A DNA stretch of 34,498 bases, taken from NCBI GenBank assembly GCA_902785905.1, contig CADAAM010000015.1, positions 1 to 34,498 of the forward strand, in the 5' to 3' direction. A program made the translations under genes and the position numbers. Positions within the stretch are counted from its first letter, which is position 1; each line of letters begins with the position of its first letter. The stretch comes from Oscillospiraceae bacterium (GTDB lineage: Bacteria; Bacillota; Clostridia; Oscillospirales; Oscillospiraceae). Positions 1-9,360 of the stretch are shown here, one piece after another. The notes beneath the pieces were generated by a model. That model had not been told where the DNA came from, did not search any database, and saw only the letters and a list, made by a program, of their open reading frames with translations.

Positions 1-975
1 GCCGTCGCAGAGCCCGGGAAGCGGGCGGTAATCGCTGGTGGAGAGCGAGAGGAGCGTCACGTCCTCATGTCCGGTGTTTTTGAGGGCTTCGATGCCCTGG
101 CGCACCAGGGTCTCGGGCTTTTTCGCGCGGATGGGGCGGTAGATATAGCCCGCCTGGCAGAAGCGGCAGCCGCGCACGCAGCCGCGGAAGAGCTCGAGAT
201 TGACGCGGTCGTGCACCACCTCGGTGGAGGGGACGACCGGGTTCGTCGGATAGGGCGCGCTGTCAAGATCGACGACAATGCGCTTGGTGACCTTCTCCGG
301 TGCGCCGTCCTTTGCGGTGATGGCGGCGACGATCCCGTCGTCGTTGTAGGCGATGTCATAGAGGGACGGGACGTAGACCCCGCCGATCTGCGCAGCCCTG
401 CGCAGAAAATCGCACTTGGTCCAGTTTTCCAGCTTAGCCTTGCGCAGAAGGGCCAGCAGCTCGTTATTCATCTCCTCCCCCTCGCCGATGACGAAGAGGT
501 CGATAAAGTCCGCCATGGGCTCGCCGTTCACGGCGGCGGAGCCGCCCGCAAAGACCAGGGGCAGGAGCTCTGTCCGCTCGGTGCTTTTGAGCGGGAGCCC
601 CGCCTGATTTATCATATCCAGCACGGTGGTATAGGCCATCTCATAGCCGATGGAGAAGGCCAGCGCGTCGAACTTGTCGAGGCTGTCCCCGCTCTCGAGG
701 GCATAGAGGGGCAGACCGGCCTTTTGCATTTCCTCATACATGTCCCCCCAGGGGGCGAACACGCGCTCGCACCAGACATAGTCGAGGCTGTTCATGGTGT
801 GGTAGAGGATGCTCATGCCGAGGTTCGACATGCCGATCTCATAGGTGTCGGGAAAGCAGAAGGCGACGCGCAGGTCGACCTTCTCTTTCTCTTTCAATAT
901 CTGGTTATATTCGCCGCCCGTATAGCGCGCTGGCTTCTGCACGCGGGGCAGGATGCGTTCGAGTCGTTTGTCCAT
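1..975 (-). CDS. B12-binding-type radical SAM protein, N-terminal part (TIGR03960-like), cut by window edge
   Basis: This minus-strand frame is open from an ATG at 975 to the window edge, giving 325 residues with no stop. The start is set by AGGAG 6 bases upstream. The first ~190 residues look like the cobalamin-binding-like N-terminal part of the family (motifs FPDTYEIGMSNLG and GEGEE). They are followed by the radical SAM cluster motif CVRGCRFC inside FRGCVRGCRFCQAGYIYRP, so the protein should bind a 4Fe-4S cluster and S-adenosylmethionine. In known relatives this protein precedes a TIGR03936 partner and ribosome/RNase genes; those would lie off the left edge. The exact reaction is not known to me. 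The two-hairpin leader element at 993-1102 sits immediately upstream of this start. Confidence 0.88.
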   Translation of the reverse strand, partial: MDKRLERILPRVQKPARYTGGEYNQILKEKEKVDLRVAFCFPDTYEIGMSNLGMSILYHTMNSLDYVWCERVFAPWGDMYEEMQKAGLPLYALESGDSLDKFDALAFSIGYEMAYTTVLDMINQAGLPLKSTERTELLPLVFAGGSAAVNGEPMADFIDLFVIGEGEEMNNELLALLRKAKLENWTKCDFLRRAAQIGGVYVPSLYDIAYNDDGIVAAITAKDGAPEKVTKRIVVDLDSAPYPTNPVVPSTEVVHDRVNLELFRGCVRGCRFCQAGYIYRPIRAKKPETLVRQGIEALKNTGHEDVTLLSLSTSDYRPLPGLCDG

Positions 976-992
976 CACAGTCTCCTGTCTTA

Positions 993-1102
993 TTAATTCG
1001 GCAATTAAATAACCGCAAATCTCTTGCAGAAACGTAAGAAATTGCCGAATTAATCATTGCCATATTTTTCGGTTGCCCCGCCAGGGGCGAGAAAAATGGC
1101 AT
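993..1102 (-). repeat. Two-hairpin leader element, copy A (upstream of radical SAM gene)
   Basis: On the minus strand this reads hairpin P1 then hairpin P2, then the radical SAM start 17 bases later. P1 (1059-1100) has outer arms GCCATTTTTC / GAAAAATATGGC around the core CGCCCCTGGCGGGGCAACCG. P2 has perfect 14-base arms TTAATTCGGCAATT (993-1006) and AATTGCCGAATTAA (1040-1053) around a 33-base loop. The P1 core is identical to copy C at 32273-32361, while the outer stem differs but still pairs. It could be a cis-acting RNA or a palindromic mobile repeat. Confidence 0.75.
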
Positions 1103-1106
1103 TTAT

Positions 1107-1172
1107 AATCTTATTACTCCGGCTGTACAGCCCTATAGCATGGGGATATTTCATTGCCGGAGTAATAAGATT
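1107..1172. repeat. 17-bp perfect inverted repeat between M50 gene and radical SAM gene
   Basis: AATCTTATTACTCCGGC at 1107-1123 is repeated exactly inverted at 1156-1172 around a 32-base loop. The arm end also forms a small palindrome GGCTGTACAGCC (1121-1132). It begins 8 bases past the stop of the M50 gene and directly precedes leader element copy A in the direction of transcription. It may act as a 3' hairpin of the M50 transcript, but it has no U-tract typical of an intrinsic terminator. Confidence 0.7.
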
Positions 1173-1180
1173 GCCCTATT

Positions 1181-1753
1181 CTATCCGATTTCCCCGCTTT
1201 TTACAAGTGTTTCCTCATCGTTCCTCAAAAGCAGCAGCCAGAGCGCCGCGGCGAGCGGAACCGTGCTCTTCTTCCACACGGCGAGGAAAACGCCGCCGAA
1301 GAGCAGCAGGGCCAGCAGCACGCCGCTGACGGTCCGGTACAGGCCGCGGTGTTCGGCGCACAGGACAGAGAACACGCGCCCGCCGTCGAGGGGCAGGATG
1401 GGCAGCAGATTGAAGGCCGACAACAGCAGGCTCACCCCCGTGCTCTGAGAAAGCCAGTCCGTCCCCGCCCGCTCGGCGAGCAGCGCGTACACAACGCCGC
1501 CCAGCGGCCCCGCCAGGGCGATCAGGACGTCGGACAGGGCGGAGCCGTCGGTGCAGCCGATCACGAAGCCCTGGGCTTCGATGCGAAAACCCGTCACCCG
1601 CCGCCCCAGCAGCCAAAGCGCCAGCACATGCGACAGCTCGTGCGCCGCAACCGGCAGCAGGAGCAGCGGCAGCGGCGCAAGGCCGCCGCGATAGTAAAGG
1701 CACAGCGCCGCAAGTACTGCGGCAAGGCTCAGCGTCAGTCGTCTGTGATCCAT
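1181..1753 (-). CDS. M50 family site-2-type membrane metalloprotease, small form
   Basis: This 190-residue hydrophobic protein carries the zinc motif HELSH at residues 38-42. The second conserved motif, N115 with LPILPLDGG ending at 125, supplies the Asp ligand (D123). These are the hallmarks of intramembrane M50 proteases such as SpoIVFB. Predicted membrane stretches lie near residues 8-45, 75-95, 105-120 and 140-180. No PDZ or CBS domain is attached, so this is a minimal version. The substrate is unknown; a sporulation or sigma-factor-processing role is only an analogy. The start is ATG 1753, with a weak G-rich ribosome site. pepD lies upstream on the same strand, but a terminator-like hairpin separates them. 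Confidence 0.85.
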   Translation of the reverse strand: MDHRRLTLSLAAVLAALCLYYRGGLAPLPLLLLPVAAHELSHVLALWLLGRRVTGFRIEAQGFVIGCTDGSALSDVLIALAGPLGGVVYALLAERAGTDWLSQSTGVSLLLSAFNLLPILPLDGGRVFSVLCAEHRGLYRTVSGVLLALLLFGGVFLAVWKKSTVPLAAALWLLLLRNDEETLVKSGEIG

Positions 1754-1830
1754 GAAAACGCCCCCATTCCTTTTATTCTATTGGCCGGAGGGGCGGGGTA
1801 TGACAGTGCCTGTCAAAAACACGCATGGTT

Positions 1831-1864
1831 AAAAAAATGCAGGGGTCGATCCCCAGATCGACCC
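1831..1864 (-). terminator. Intrinsic terminator after pepD
   Basis: On the minus strand a 9-bp perfect stem GGGTCGATC / GATCGACCC (1843-1851 and 1856-1864) with a 4-base loop is followed, after five bases, by seven T residues. It lies about 60 bases past the pepD stop. Confidence 0.7.
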
Positions 1865-1894
1865 GCCGAACAGCGCACAACCGCGTTAATCAAC

Positions 1895-1916
1895 GGGCCG
1901 ATGAGGGCATCGGCCC
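1895..1916. repeat. Short GC-rich palindrome
   Basis: GGGCCGATG (1895-1903) and CATCGGCCC (1908-1916) form a perfect 9-bp stem between pepD and the terminator at 1831-1864. Its style, a GGGCCGATG-type stem followed by CCTAC, is one I associate with intergenic repeats of Oscillospiraceae genomes. The remaining bases between 1754 and 1926 show no gene. Confidence 0.55.
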
Positions 1917-1926
1917 CTACGGCCTG

Positions 1927-3378
1927 TTATTTCCAATTCTCCACGAACGTGTGCAGGATATTGTACAGGCGTTCGGTGGAGGCGATGCTCAGCCGCTCGC
2001 GGACGGAGTGGACCTCGTGCAGCTCCGGGCCGATGGAGACGCAGTCGAAGTCAGGACGCTTGTCCATGAAGAGGCCGCACTCGAGCCCGCCGTGGGTGGC
2101 GGTGATCTCCGGCTTCTTGCCCAGCACCTTTTCACAGGCGTCGGACAGGGCGTCGCGCAGGTCGGACTCCCGGCGGTATTCCCAGGCGGGGTAGGGGTCG
2201 TGGGTGGTGAACGACGCGCCGAGGAGCCCGCAGAGCGCTTCCAGCTCCGCCGCAAGCTGATCCTTCTGGCTCTGAATGGCGGAGCGGAGCAGGAAGTGGA
2301 GCACGGTCCCCTCTTCCCCGGTCTCGATCACGCCGAGGTTGAGTGAGGTCTGCACGAGGCCAGGGATGTCCATGCTCATGGCCCGCACGCCGTTCGGGGC
2401 AAGCATCAGCATATCCAGCAGGGCCCTTGTCCGCGGGGCGGAGAACACGCGCCCGGTCTCCGCTGCGGGCACGGCTTTCAGACGTAGGCCGGGGTCGGCC
2501 GCGGCGTACTCATGCCGGAACATGGCCTCGTCGTCCGCGCACATCAGCTCAAACCCCCGCGCCTTGTCCTCGGGAACCGCGACGACGGCGCGGCAGCAGA
2601 GCGAGATGACATTGGGAAAGCTGCCGCCGTTGACGGAGACAAGGCGCAGCCCGGTCGTCCATGCGGCGCGATAGAGGAAACGGCCCATGATGCGGTTTGC
2701 GTTGGCCCGGCCCTTGTCGATCTCCGCGCCGGAGTGGCCGCCCTTGAGCCCGTCGACCGTGACTTCATAGAAGCGCAGCCCGGCCGGGACGGCTTCCCAG
2801 TCCGCCGGAAAGACGCAGTCCGCGCGGATGCCGCCGGCGCAGCTCACGGTCAGATAGCCCTCCTCCTCGGAGTCGAGGTTAATGAGCCTGCGCCCTTCGA
2901 GGACGGACAGGTCGATACCATCCGCGCCGAACATGCCGGTCTCCTCGTCGGTGGTGAGCACGACCTCGAGCTTCGGGTGCTTGAGCGTCTCGTCGTCCAG
3001 CAGGGCCATGGCGAGGGCGGCGCCGATGCCGTTGTCCGCGCCGAGGCTGGTTTTGTACGCCTTAACCCAGTCGCCGTCCACGACGAGGCGGATGGGCTCT
3101 GTCGCCATGTCGATGCCGCAGTCCGGCTCCGAGGCGCAGACCATGTCGATGTGGCCCTGGAAGATCAGGGGCTCGGCGTTTTCATAGCCGGGCGTCGCAT
3201 CCTTCCGGATGATGACGTTGTTGTAGGAATCCTGCACATAACGCAGGCCGCGCTCTTCGGCAAATCTGGCGCAGAGGTCGCTGATCTGCTTTGTGTTGCC
3301 CGAGCCGTGCGGCACGGAGCACAGATACTCGAAAAATTCAAAAACCTTTTCTGGCTTTAAGCCTTTCAAAACTGCCAT
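1927..3378 (-). CDS. pepD: Aminoacyl-histidine dipeptidase (peptidase D, M20C)
   Basis: This 483-residue cytosolic metallo-dipeptidase hydrolyses X-His dipeptides and related small peptides. Metal and catalytic residues are visible: H76 and D78 in FQGHIDMV, D115 in SLGADNGIG, the EE pair at 145-146 in TTDEETGMFG, D169 in LINLDSEEEG, and the late His in ATHGGLECG. Length matches the family (about 485). The frame stays open upstream to 3513, but ATG 3378 is chosen because GGAGG lies just upstream (3382-3386). The longer version would also overlap the previous gene. A hairpin at 3398-3424 separates it from the ABC operon, so it may be partly co-transcribed. Confidence 0.95.
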   Translation of the reverse strand: MAVLKGLKPEKVFEFFEYLCSVPHGSGNTKQISDLCARFAEERGLRYVQDSYNNVIIRKDATPGYENAEPLIFQGHIDMVCASEPDCGIDMATEPIRLVVDGDWVKAYKTSLGADNGIGAALAMALLDDETLKHPKLEVVLTTDEETGMFGADGIDLSVLEGRRLINLDSEEEGYLTVSCAGGIRADCVFPADWEAVPAGLRFYEVTVDGLKGGHSGAEIDKGRANANRIMGRFLYRAAWTTGLRLVSVNGGSFPNVISLCCRAVVAVPEDKARGFELMCADDEAMFRHEYAAADPGLRLKAVPAAETGRVFSAPRTRALLDMLMLAPNGVRAMSMDIPGLVQTSLNLGVIETGEEGTVLHFLLRSAIQSQKDQLAAELEALCGLLGASFTTHDPYPAWEYRRESDLRDALSDACEKVLGKKPEITATHGGLECGLFMDKRPDFDCVSIGPELHEVHSVRERLSIASTERLYNILHTFVENWK

Positions 3379-3397
3379 AGTATCCTCCTCATTAAAC

Positions 3398-3424
3398 ACA
3401 GCCCATGCGAAGGGCATGGGCTGT
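3398..3424 (-). terminator. Hairpin between ABC operon and pepD
   Basis: Perfect 11-bp arms ACAGCCCATGC and GCATGGGCTGT (3398-3408 and 3414-3424) lie a few bases past the stop of the last ABC-operon gene. In the minus direction they are followed by GTTTAAT, a weak U-tract, so it is a possible leaky terminator. Confidence 0.55.
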
Positions 3425-3430
3425 AACTTT

Positions 3431-3901
3431 TTAGAACTCCGCACCGGCGAGGACGTCTTCGCCGTCGGCGGGGGCTTCCTCCTGCAGCTCAGCCTCGGAG
3501 GGCGTCGCCACAAACTCGCTCATCCATGCATCCTGCGGCAGACCCGCGAGGTAGCCGGGGATGTTGACGATGATGCCGTCCATGTTGTAGGGCAGCTTGA
3601 GGGCGATGGTCTGCATGACCTCGTCGGCGTCCTTCTGCTCGATGATGCCGACCGTCATGCTGAAGCTCTGGCCGATGTTGGTCGACATGCCGCGCTCACG
3701 GGCGTTGAGGCGGGAGATCTTCTCCCCGTCGGGGCCGTAGAGCGTAGCGCGGTAACAGGCCTTGTACTCGGTCCCCTCATACTCGAGGGTCTTGTTGTCA
3801 AGATAGATGGTATGGCCGCGGCCGATGACCATCATGCAGGCGGCAATGGCGATCAGAACGAGCACCGCGCCGAGTCGGAAGAGAAGCGCTCTCTTATTCA
3901 T
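3431..3901 (-). CDS. Small membrane-anchored accessory protein of the ABC operon (DUF6672-like)
   Basis: This 156-residue protein has one N-terminal membrane helix (about residues 8-27, LFRLGAVLVLIAIAACMMVI). An outside domain follows with LDNKTLEYEGTEYKACYRA. It ends in an acidic Ala/Glu-rich tail. It overlaps the end of the second permease by 8 bases, so it is translationally coupled and belongs to the transporter operon. I believe it matches the small uncharacterised family DUF6672, but cannot verify this. It may assemble with, or sense through, the permeases; no catalytic motif is visible. Confidence 0.8.
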   Translation of the reverse strand: MNKRALLFRLGAVLVLIAIAACMMVIGRGHTIYLDNKTLEYEGTEYKACYRATLYGPDGEKISRLNARERGMSTNIGQSFSMTVGIIEQKDADEVMQTIALKLPYNMDGIIVNIPGYLAGLPQDAWMSEFVATPSEAELQEEAPADGEDVLAGAEF

Positions 3902-5015
3902 GCGCGTCCGCCTCCTTCTGCGCCTGCTGGAGCTGCTGGCCCACCAGGCTCTTGTGCTTGCGTTTCTTGGTCTCGTACATGATGAGGGCCAGAGTGATGA
4001 CCGCGTAGGACACGAAGACGCGGAAGTATTCGCCGATCATGGAGTCGCCGGTGATGACCGCGCCCGCCTTCGGGGCCACGATGAACATGGTGTGGAAGAG
4101 CACCACGCCGAGGAAGACGTTGCCGATGGAGGCCCTGTCCACGCTCGCGCCGCCGACCAGCAGGGCCGCGATGCAGAACATGCCGATCTGGGAGTGGGAG
4201 CTGTAGGTCGCAATGTTGCCCATGTTCTGGAGGTAGATGATCATGCCGAAGCCCGCGAGGACCGTGGACATGACGATGGAGATGATGCGGGTGCGCTCGA
4301 CATTGATGCCGGCGTCACGGGCAACGCCCATGTCCTGGCCCACCGCGCGCATGTCCTGGCCGAGCTTCGTGCGGCGAAACCACACGATGAACAGGCACAG
4401 CACGCCGATGATGATAAAGGTCAGCACCGGGATCTTCACGCCGCCGACGCGCACGGCCAGGAGGTTATCCAGGCACTGGCGCATATTGAGCAGCGACACC
4501 GTGTTGCGGATGCCGTAGCCGCGCGGCAGCTTGATGGAGAAGTGCTTGATCGGGATGAGAGAGCCCATGATGTACAGCACCAGAAGCTGATAGATGCCGT
4601 TCATAAAGAAGCTCAGGATGTAGCTGGTGATCATCTCGCGGCCCTTGGCCATGTTGAGGATCTTGCCGCAGAACGCGCCGAGCAGCACGGAGATGGGGAT
4701 AGACAGGATCATCGCCAGCACCACGCCCGGGATGCCCCAGATCTGCCAGTCGGAGACGAAGATCAGGGCGATCTCCCCCGCCATCGCGCCGAGGGTCATG
4801 CCGAAGTTCAGGCCCATGCCGGACATGATGGGGATGAGCAGGGCGAGGATCAGGAAGATATTGCGGCCCATGCGGGTGACGATCTCATTGATCAGGTACG
4901 GCAGGGAGAAGCCGGAGATGGGGATGCAGACCGCGCAGATGAGGATGAACATCAGCGGCACGGTGTTGTCGCGGATCAGGCCGACGACTTTCTTGCCAAA
5001 ATTATCGTTTTTCAT
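3894..5015 (-). CDS. ABC transporter permease, BPD_transp_2 family (second permease)
   Basis: This 373-residue multi-helix protein has the conserved pieces of ribose/nucleoside-type import permeases, for example GLNFGMTLGAMAGEIAL, LGQDMRAVGQDMGVARDAGI (the coupling region) and LLVGGASVDRASIGN. Its ATG overlaps the stop of the first permease by four bases (ATGA). It is similar in layout to that neighbour, so the two should form a heterodimeric channel. It ends in a basic stretch (KKRKHKS) followed by a Gln-rich tail. Confidence 0.9.
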   Translation of the reverse strand: MKNDNFGKKVVGLIRDNTVPLMFILICAVCIPISGFSLPYLINEIVTRMGRNIFLILALLIPIMSGMGLNFGMTLGAMAGEIALIFVSDWQIWGIPGVVLAMILSIPISVLLGAFCGKILNMAKGREMITSYILSFFMNGIYQLLVLYIMGSLIPIKHFSIKLPRGYGIRNTVSLLNMRQCLDNLLAVRVGGVKIPVLTFIIIGVLCLFIVWFRRTKLGQDMRAVGQDMGVARDAGINVERTRIISIVMSTVLAGFGMIIYLQNMGNIATYSSHSQIGMFCIAALLVGGASVDRASIGNVFLGVVLFHTMFIVAPKAGAVITGDSMIGEYFRVFVSYAVITLALIMYETKKRKHKSLVGQQLQQAQKEADAHE

Positions 5016-6088
5016 TTTGCGCCCTCCGTCTTTCTGGTCAGAGCATAGAGGATCATGCCCTGGGAGGCAACCACGCGAATAACCTCGCTCATATCCATGT
5101 GGATCATGTTGTTCATGACCGTCGGCGTCATGGTGACGATGCCCTGGAAGAGGATCGTGCCGATGATGACGTTGGTGATGGATGCCTTGTTCACGCTCGC
5201 GCCGCCGATGAGGATGGCGGACACGGCGGGCAGCGCCATGTAAAAGGGCGCCATGTAGAGCTGGATGAAACCGAAGCCCTGCTCATAGACCAGGATGCCG
5301 ATGGCGGCAAGCCAGGTGGAGAGCATAACGGACAGCAGGCGCATCTTGTCGACATTCACGCCCGCAGCCTTTGCGAAGGTGGGGTTGGAGCCGACGGCGG
5401 TCATGGCCGTTCCGGTCTTGGTGTGCAGGAAGGCCCACATGCCGAAGGCCAGCAGCGCAAAGAAGAGCAGCGTGCCCGTCGGGATGGAGAGATTGCCGAT
5501 GTTGATCTGCAGGAAGTTTGCCAGCACCTTGTCGTAGAAGCCCTCCAGGGAGATGGTGGTTCTCAGGCCCTTGCCGGAGAAGCCCCAGACCATCGTCGGG
5601 CTGTGGTAGGGCAGCAGCAGCCACATCATGCACATGAAGGACACGGACGAGAAGCCGACGTAAGTCGCGATCATCATCTCGCCGCCCTTGATCTTGTTGA
5701 GCAGCCAGCCGTAGCCCGCGCCGAGGATCAGGGAGATGGGTGTGGAGATGACAATGGCCATCAAAAAGCTCAGCGGGCCGGTGAAGCCGAACTCAATGGA
5801 GAGCGTTGCGCCCAAAAGGCCCGAGATGATGCCGAGGGGCAGGCCGAAGTTCAGGCCGCAGCCGGAGTGGATCATCGGCACCATGGCGAGGACCATGACC
5901 GCGTTCCAGCTGAAGCGGTTGAGGGTGTTGCTGATCTGCGTCCAGAAATCGGAGCCCACGAAGGGTGCGGCGATAAAGAGCAGCAGCAGGAAGCCCGCGA
6001 TGATCAGGCGGGGCAGGCCGAAGGATTCGACCGCGGCCTTGAGCCTGTCGCGCAGCGTCAGGTTGGTTCTGTCTAATGTTTCGTTCAT
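5012..6088 (-). CDS. ABC transporter permease, BPD_transp_2 family (first permease)
   Basis: This 358-residue integral membrane protein lies 10 bases after the ATPase stop. Family segments include GLNFGLPLGIISGLLGA, the cytoplasmic coupling segment TAMTAVGSNPTFAKAAGVNV and ILIGGASVNKASITN. Both permeases share GCGLNFG/GMGLNFG and GGASV(N/D)(K/R)ASI, so they arose from one ancestor. With the downstream permease and the ATPase it would form an import channel fed by the DUF3798 lipoprotein. The substrate cannot be read from the sequence. Confidence 0.9.
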   Translation of the reverse strand: MNETLDRTNLTLRDRLKAAVESFGLPRLIIAGFLLLLFIAAPFVGSDFWTQISNTLNRFSWNAVMVLAMVPMIHSGCGLNFGLPLGIISGLLGATLSIEFGFTGPLSFLMAIVISTPISLILGAGYGWLLNKIKGGEMMIATYVGFSSVSFMCMMWLLLPYHSPTMVWGFSGKGLRTTISLEGFYDKVLANFLQINIGNLSIPTGTLLFFALLAFGMWAFLHTKTGTAMTAVGSNPTFAKAAGVNVDKMRLLSVMLSTWLAAIGILVYEQGFGFIQLYMAPFYMALPAVSAILIGGASVNKASITNVIIGTILFQGIVTMTPTVMNNMIHMDMSEVIRVVASQGMILYALTRKTEGAK

Positions 6089-6098
6089 GCTGCCCTCC

Positions 6099-7688
<1,590 letters not shown>

Positions 7689-7730
7689 ATCTGTTACCCA
7701 CCTACTATTTCTAAGTACGTTTATAAACTG

Positions 7731-7802
7731 TTATTCTGAGCGCAGCGAAGAATCCTTCCCCTGTTTTCCGGAAGGAAAGGTTCTTCGCTTCGCTCAGTAT
7801 AA
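7731..7802. repeat. Long imperfect palindrome inside the ABC operon
   Basis: The left arm 7731-7756 contains CTGAGCGCAGCGAAGAATCC. The right arm 7777-7802 contains its near-exact inverse around TTCTTCGCTTCGCTCAG. The CTGAGC-GAAGCGAAGAATCC theme is, from memory, a very common palindromic repeat in Clostridia. It lies between the binding protein and the ATPase and would form a long RNA hairpin in the operon transcript. Confidence 0.7.
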
Positions 7803-7808
7803 CGAGGA

Positions 7809-7837
7809 AAGGGGAGGGAGAAGTACTCCCTCCCCTT
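7809..7837 (-). terminator. Strong hairpin after the binding-protein gene (attenuator-like)
   Basis: A perfect 12-bp stem AAGGGGAGGGAG / CTCCCTCCCCTT (7809-7820 and 7826-7837) lies 19 bases past the stop of the DUF3798 gene. The U-tract is poor (TCCTCGTT). Such hairpins commonly leave binding-protein mRNA in excess over permease mRNA; that role is inferred. Confidence 0.6.
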
Positions 7838-7856
7838 CTGTGTTTGCTTGTGAGAA

Positions 7857-9110
7857 TTACTTGACGGTGAAGTACTTCTCGGGAACCTCGACGGAGGTGG
7901 AGCCCATGTAGTGGCCCGGATTGCCCATGATATAGGTATCCTGGTACACAAGGAAGGTGTTCTCCGCCTTGACGCCAGTCTCGGCATTGGTGTAGTTGGA
8001 GCCGTTCCAGGCAGCACCGGGAGAGTAGACCTCGTAGGCCTTGGCGATGTCGTCGATGTTCAGCAGCTCGCTCTCGCCGTTGAGGACGTTGATGGCGTGC
8101 TGGGCAAGGCCGGCGGACACGGTGTAGCCGTAGGAGTAGGCCCAGGTGCCGAAGCGGCCCTCGCCGCCCTTCTCAACGATGGCCTGCTCGACCTTGGCGA
8201 GGATCTTGGCATAGTCGCCGGCCTCAGCGGTCAGGTCGATGCCCAGAGCGCCGGGGTAGCCCATGGTGGGAGAGGGCAGGTCAGCCTCGACGAAGCAGCC
8301 GCCGTAGGCGAGAAGCTGCTTGAGCAGAGGCTCGGTGTGGGCGTCGTTGGTGCAGAAGAACGCGGAGTTCTTGCCGTACTTCTCGATCCACTCGGGGGCC
8401 TTCTCAAGGATATAGGCCTGGGCGCCCGCAACGCCGACATCGGTCGTGGGGTCGGGAGCGGTCTCAAGCACGAAGGTCATGCCGAACTCCTCGCACGCGG
8501 CCTTCATGACGGCCACGCGGCGGCTCATGGTCTCGTAGGACATGTGGCGCGGGAAGGAGATGTGGACGAAGGTGTCGCAGCCGAGCTCATGCGCGGTGCG
8601 GATCATCAGGTAGCCGCGGGCAACGAAGTCGTTGTTGCAGACGAGGTCGGCGGCGGAGCCGATCTCGGGCAGGTCCTCATGGGACTCACCGGCGATGCAG
8701 ATGATGTCAGGGCGCTTCTCTTTGATCTGACGGAAGGCCTCGGTGGTGCCGGGGACAGCCTGGTTGACGATGATGGCCTTCATCAGAGGATCGTCGGACA
8801 TGTTGACGATGGTCTGAACGGTGGTCTCGAGCTCCTCAGGGAAGTTGTCGGGGTAGATGGCCAGCTTGACCATATCCTCGCCATACTTGGCCTGGACGGC
8901 CTCGGCGCCGCGGCGGTCATCCTCAGACTGGGAGACGGAGCCGGTGACGATGCCGATGTGGAAGCCCTCGTCGGCCTTTTCCTCAGCCTTTTCCTCGGCC
9001 TTGGGGGCCTCGGTCGCGGCAGGAGCAGCGGCAGGGCCGCTCTGCTGGCCGCACGCGCAGAGCGCGAACACCATGGTCAGCGCGAGCAGAAGCGCAACAA
9101 TCTTTTTCAT
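7857..9110 (-). CDS. DUF3798-type substrate-binding lipoprotein of an ABC importer
   Basis: This 417-residue protein has a signal peptide ending in a lipobox-like LCAC (Cys20), then a Glu/Lys/Ala-rich linker and a periplasmic-binding-protein-like fold starting GFHIGIVTGSVSQSEDDRRG. That start matches what I know of the DUF3798 family. It is followed by VNMSDDPLMKAIIVNQAVPG, which resembles the first lobe of sugar-binding proteins. It is the first gene of the operon. ATG 9110 is set by AGGAGG just upstream; a longer open frame reaches 9494 but lacks a ribosome site and a signal peptide. The ligand is unknown. Confidence 0.88.
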   Translation of the reverse strand: MKKIVALLLALTMVFALCACGQQSGPAAAPAATEAPKAEEKAEEKADEGFHIGIVTGSVSQSEDDRRGAEAVQAKYGEDMVKLAIYPDNFPEELETTVQTIVNMSDDPLMKAIIVNQAVPGTTEAFRQIKEKRPDIICIAGESHEDLPEIGSAADLVCNNDFVARGYLMIRTAHELGCDTFVHISFPRHMSYETMSRRVAVMKAACEEFGMTFVLETAPDPTTDVGVAGAQAYILEKAPEWIEKYGKNSAFFCTNDAHTEPLLKQLLAYGGCFVEADLPSPTMGYPGALGIDLTAEAGDYAKILAKVEQAIVEKGGEGRFGTWAYSYGYTVSAGLAQHAINVLNGESELLNIDDIAKAYEVYSPGAAWNGSNYTNAETGVKAENTFLVYQDTYIMGNPGHYMGSTSVEVPEKYFTVK

Positions 9111-9179
9111 GTTTTTCCTCCTTTTTATTTGAAACTCCGTCTTTCCCGCGAGCCGGAAAAAGCGGATGTTTCCTTTTTG

Positions 9180-9207
9180 TTTCAGAAACACATGAACATT
9201 TCTGAAA
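9180..9207 (-). promoter_or_regulatory. Inverted repeat just downstream of the ABC-operon promoter
   Basis: TTTCAGAAA (9180-9188) and TTTCTGAAA (9199-9207) are perfect inverted arms separated by 10 bases. They begin 8 bases after the -10 box and so lie at or just after the expected transcript start. This position suits a repressor operator or a 5' stem-loop. Confidence 0.45.
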
Positions 9208-9215
9208 TCCCGTCT

Positions 9216-9244
9216 AATATAACACACAGAGCGCCGGATGACAA
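9216..9244 (-). promoter_or_regulatory. Sigma-A-type promoter of the DUF3798 ABC operon
   Basis: On the minus strand, -35 TTGTCA (9239-9244), a 17-base spacer and -10 TATATT (9216-9221) lie about 105 bases upstream of the binding-protein start. Confidence 0.7.
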
Positions 9245-9311
9245 GAGAATTATTTTGCATTTTGTTCAAAAGAAAACGTCTTTCTTTGTGCACAGTGGCA
9301 AAATCTGTGCC

Positions 9312-9339
9312 TTGAAAAACGGCCCCGCCCTGATACAAT
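9312..9339 (+). promoter_or_regulatory. Sigma-A-type promoter of the 84-residue membrane protein gene
   Basis: -35 TTGAAA (9312-9317), a 16-base spacer and -10 TACAAT (9334-9339) lie 21 bases before the ATG at 9361, leaving a very short leader with GGGGGTGATGAAAGG. Confidence 0.6.
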
Positions 9340-9360
9340 GAAATCGGGGGTGATGAAAGG

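Noticed and set aside
3379..3513. Upstream extension of pepD to 3513
   Set aside because: It would overlap the preceding gene, and the ribosome site clearly points to ATG 3378.
3807..5048. 413-codon plus-strand frame full of Asp, His and Ala
   Set aside because: Antisense of a hydrophobic permease, which always yields such acidic/His-rich sequence.
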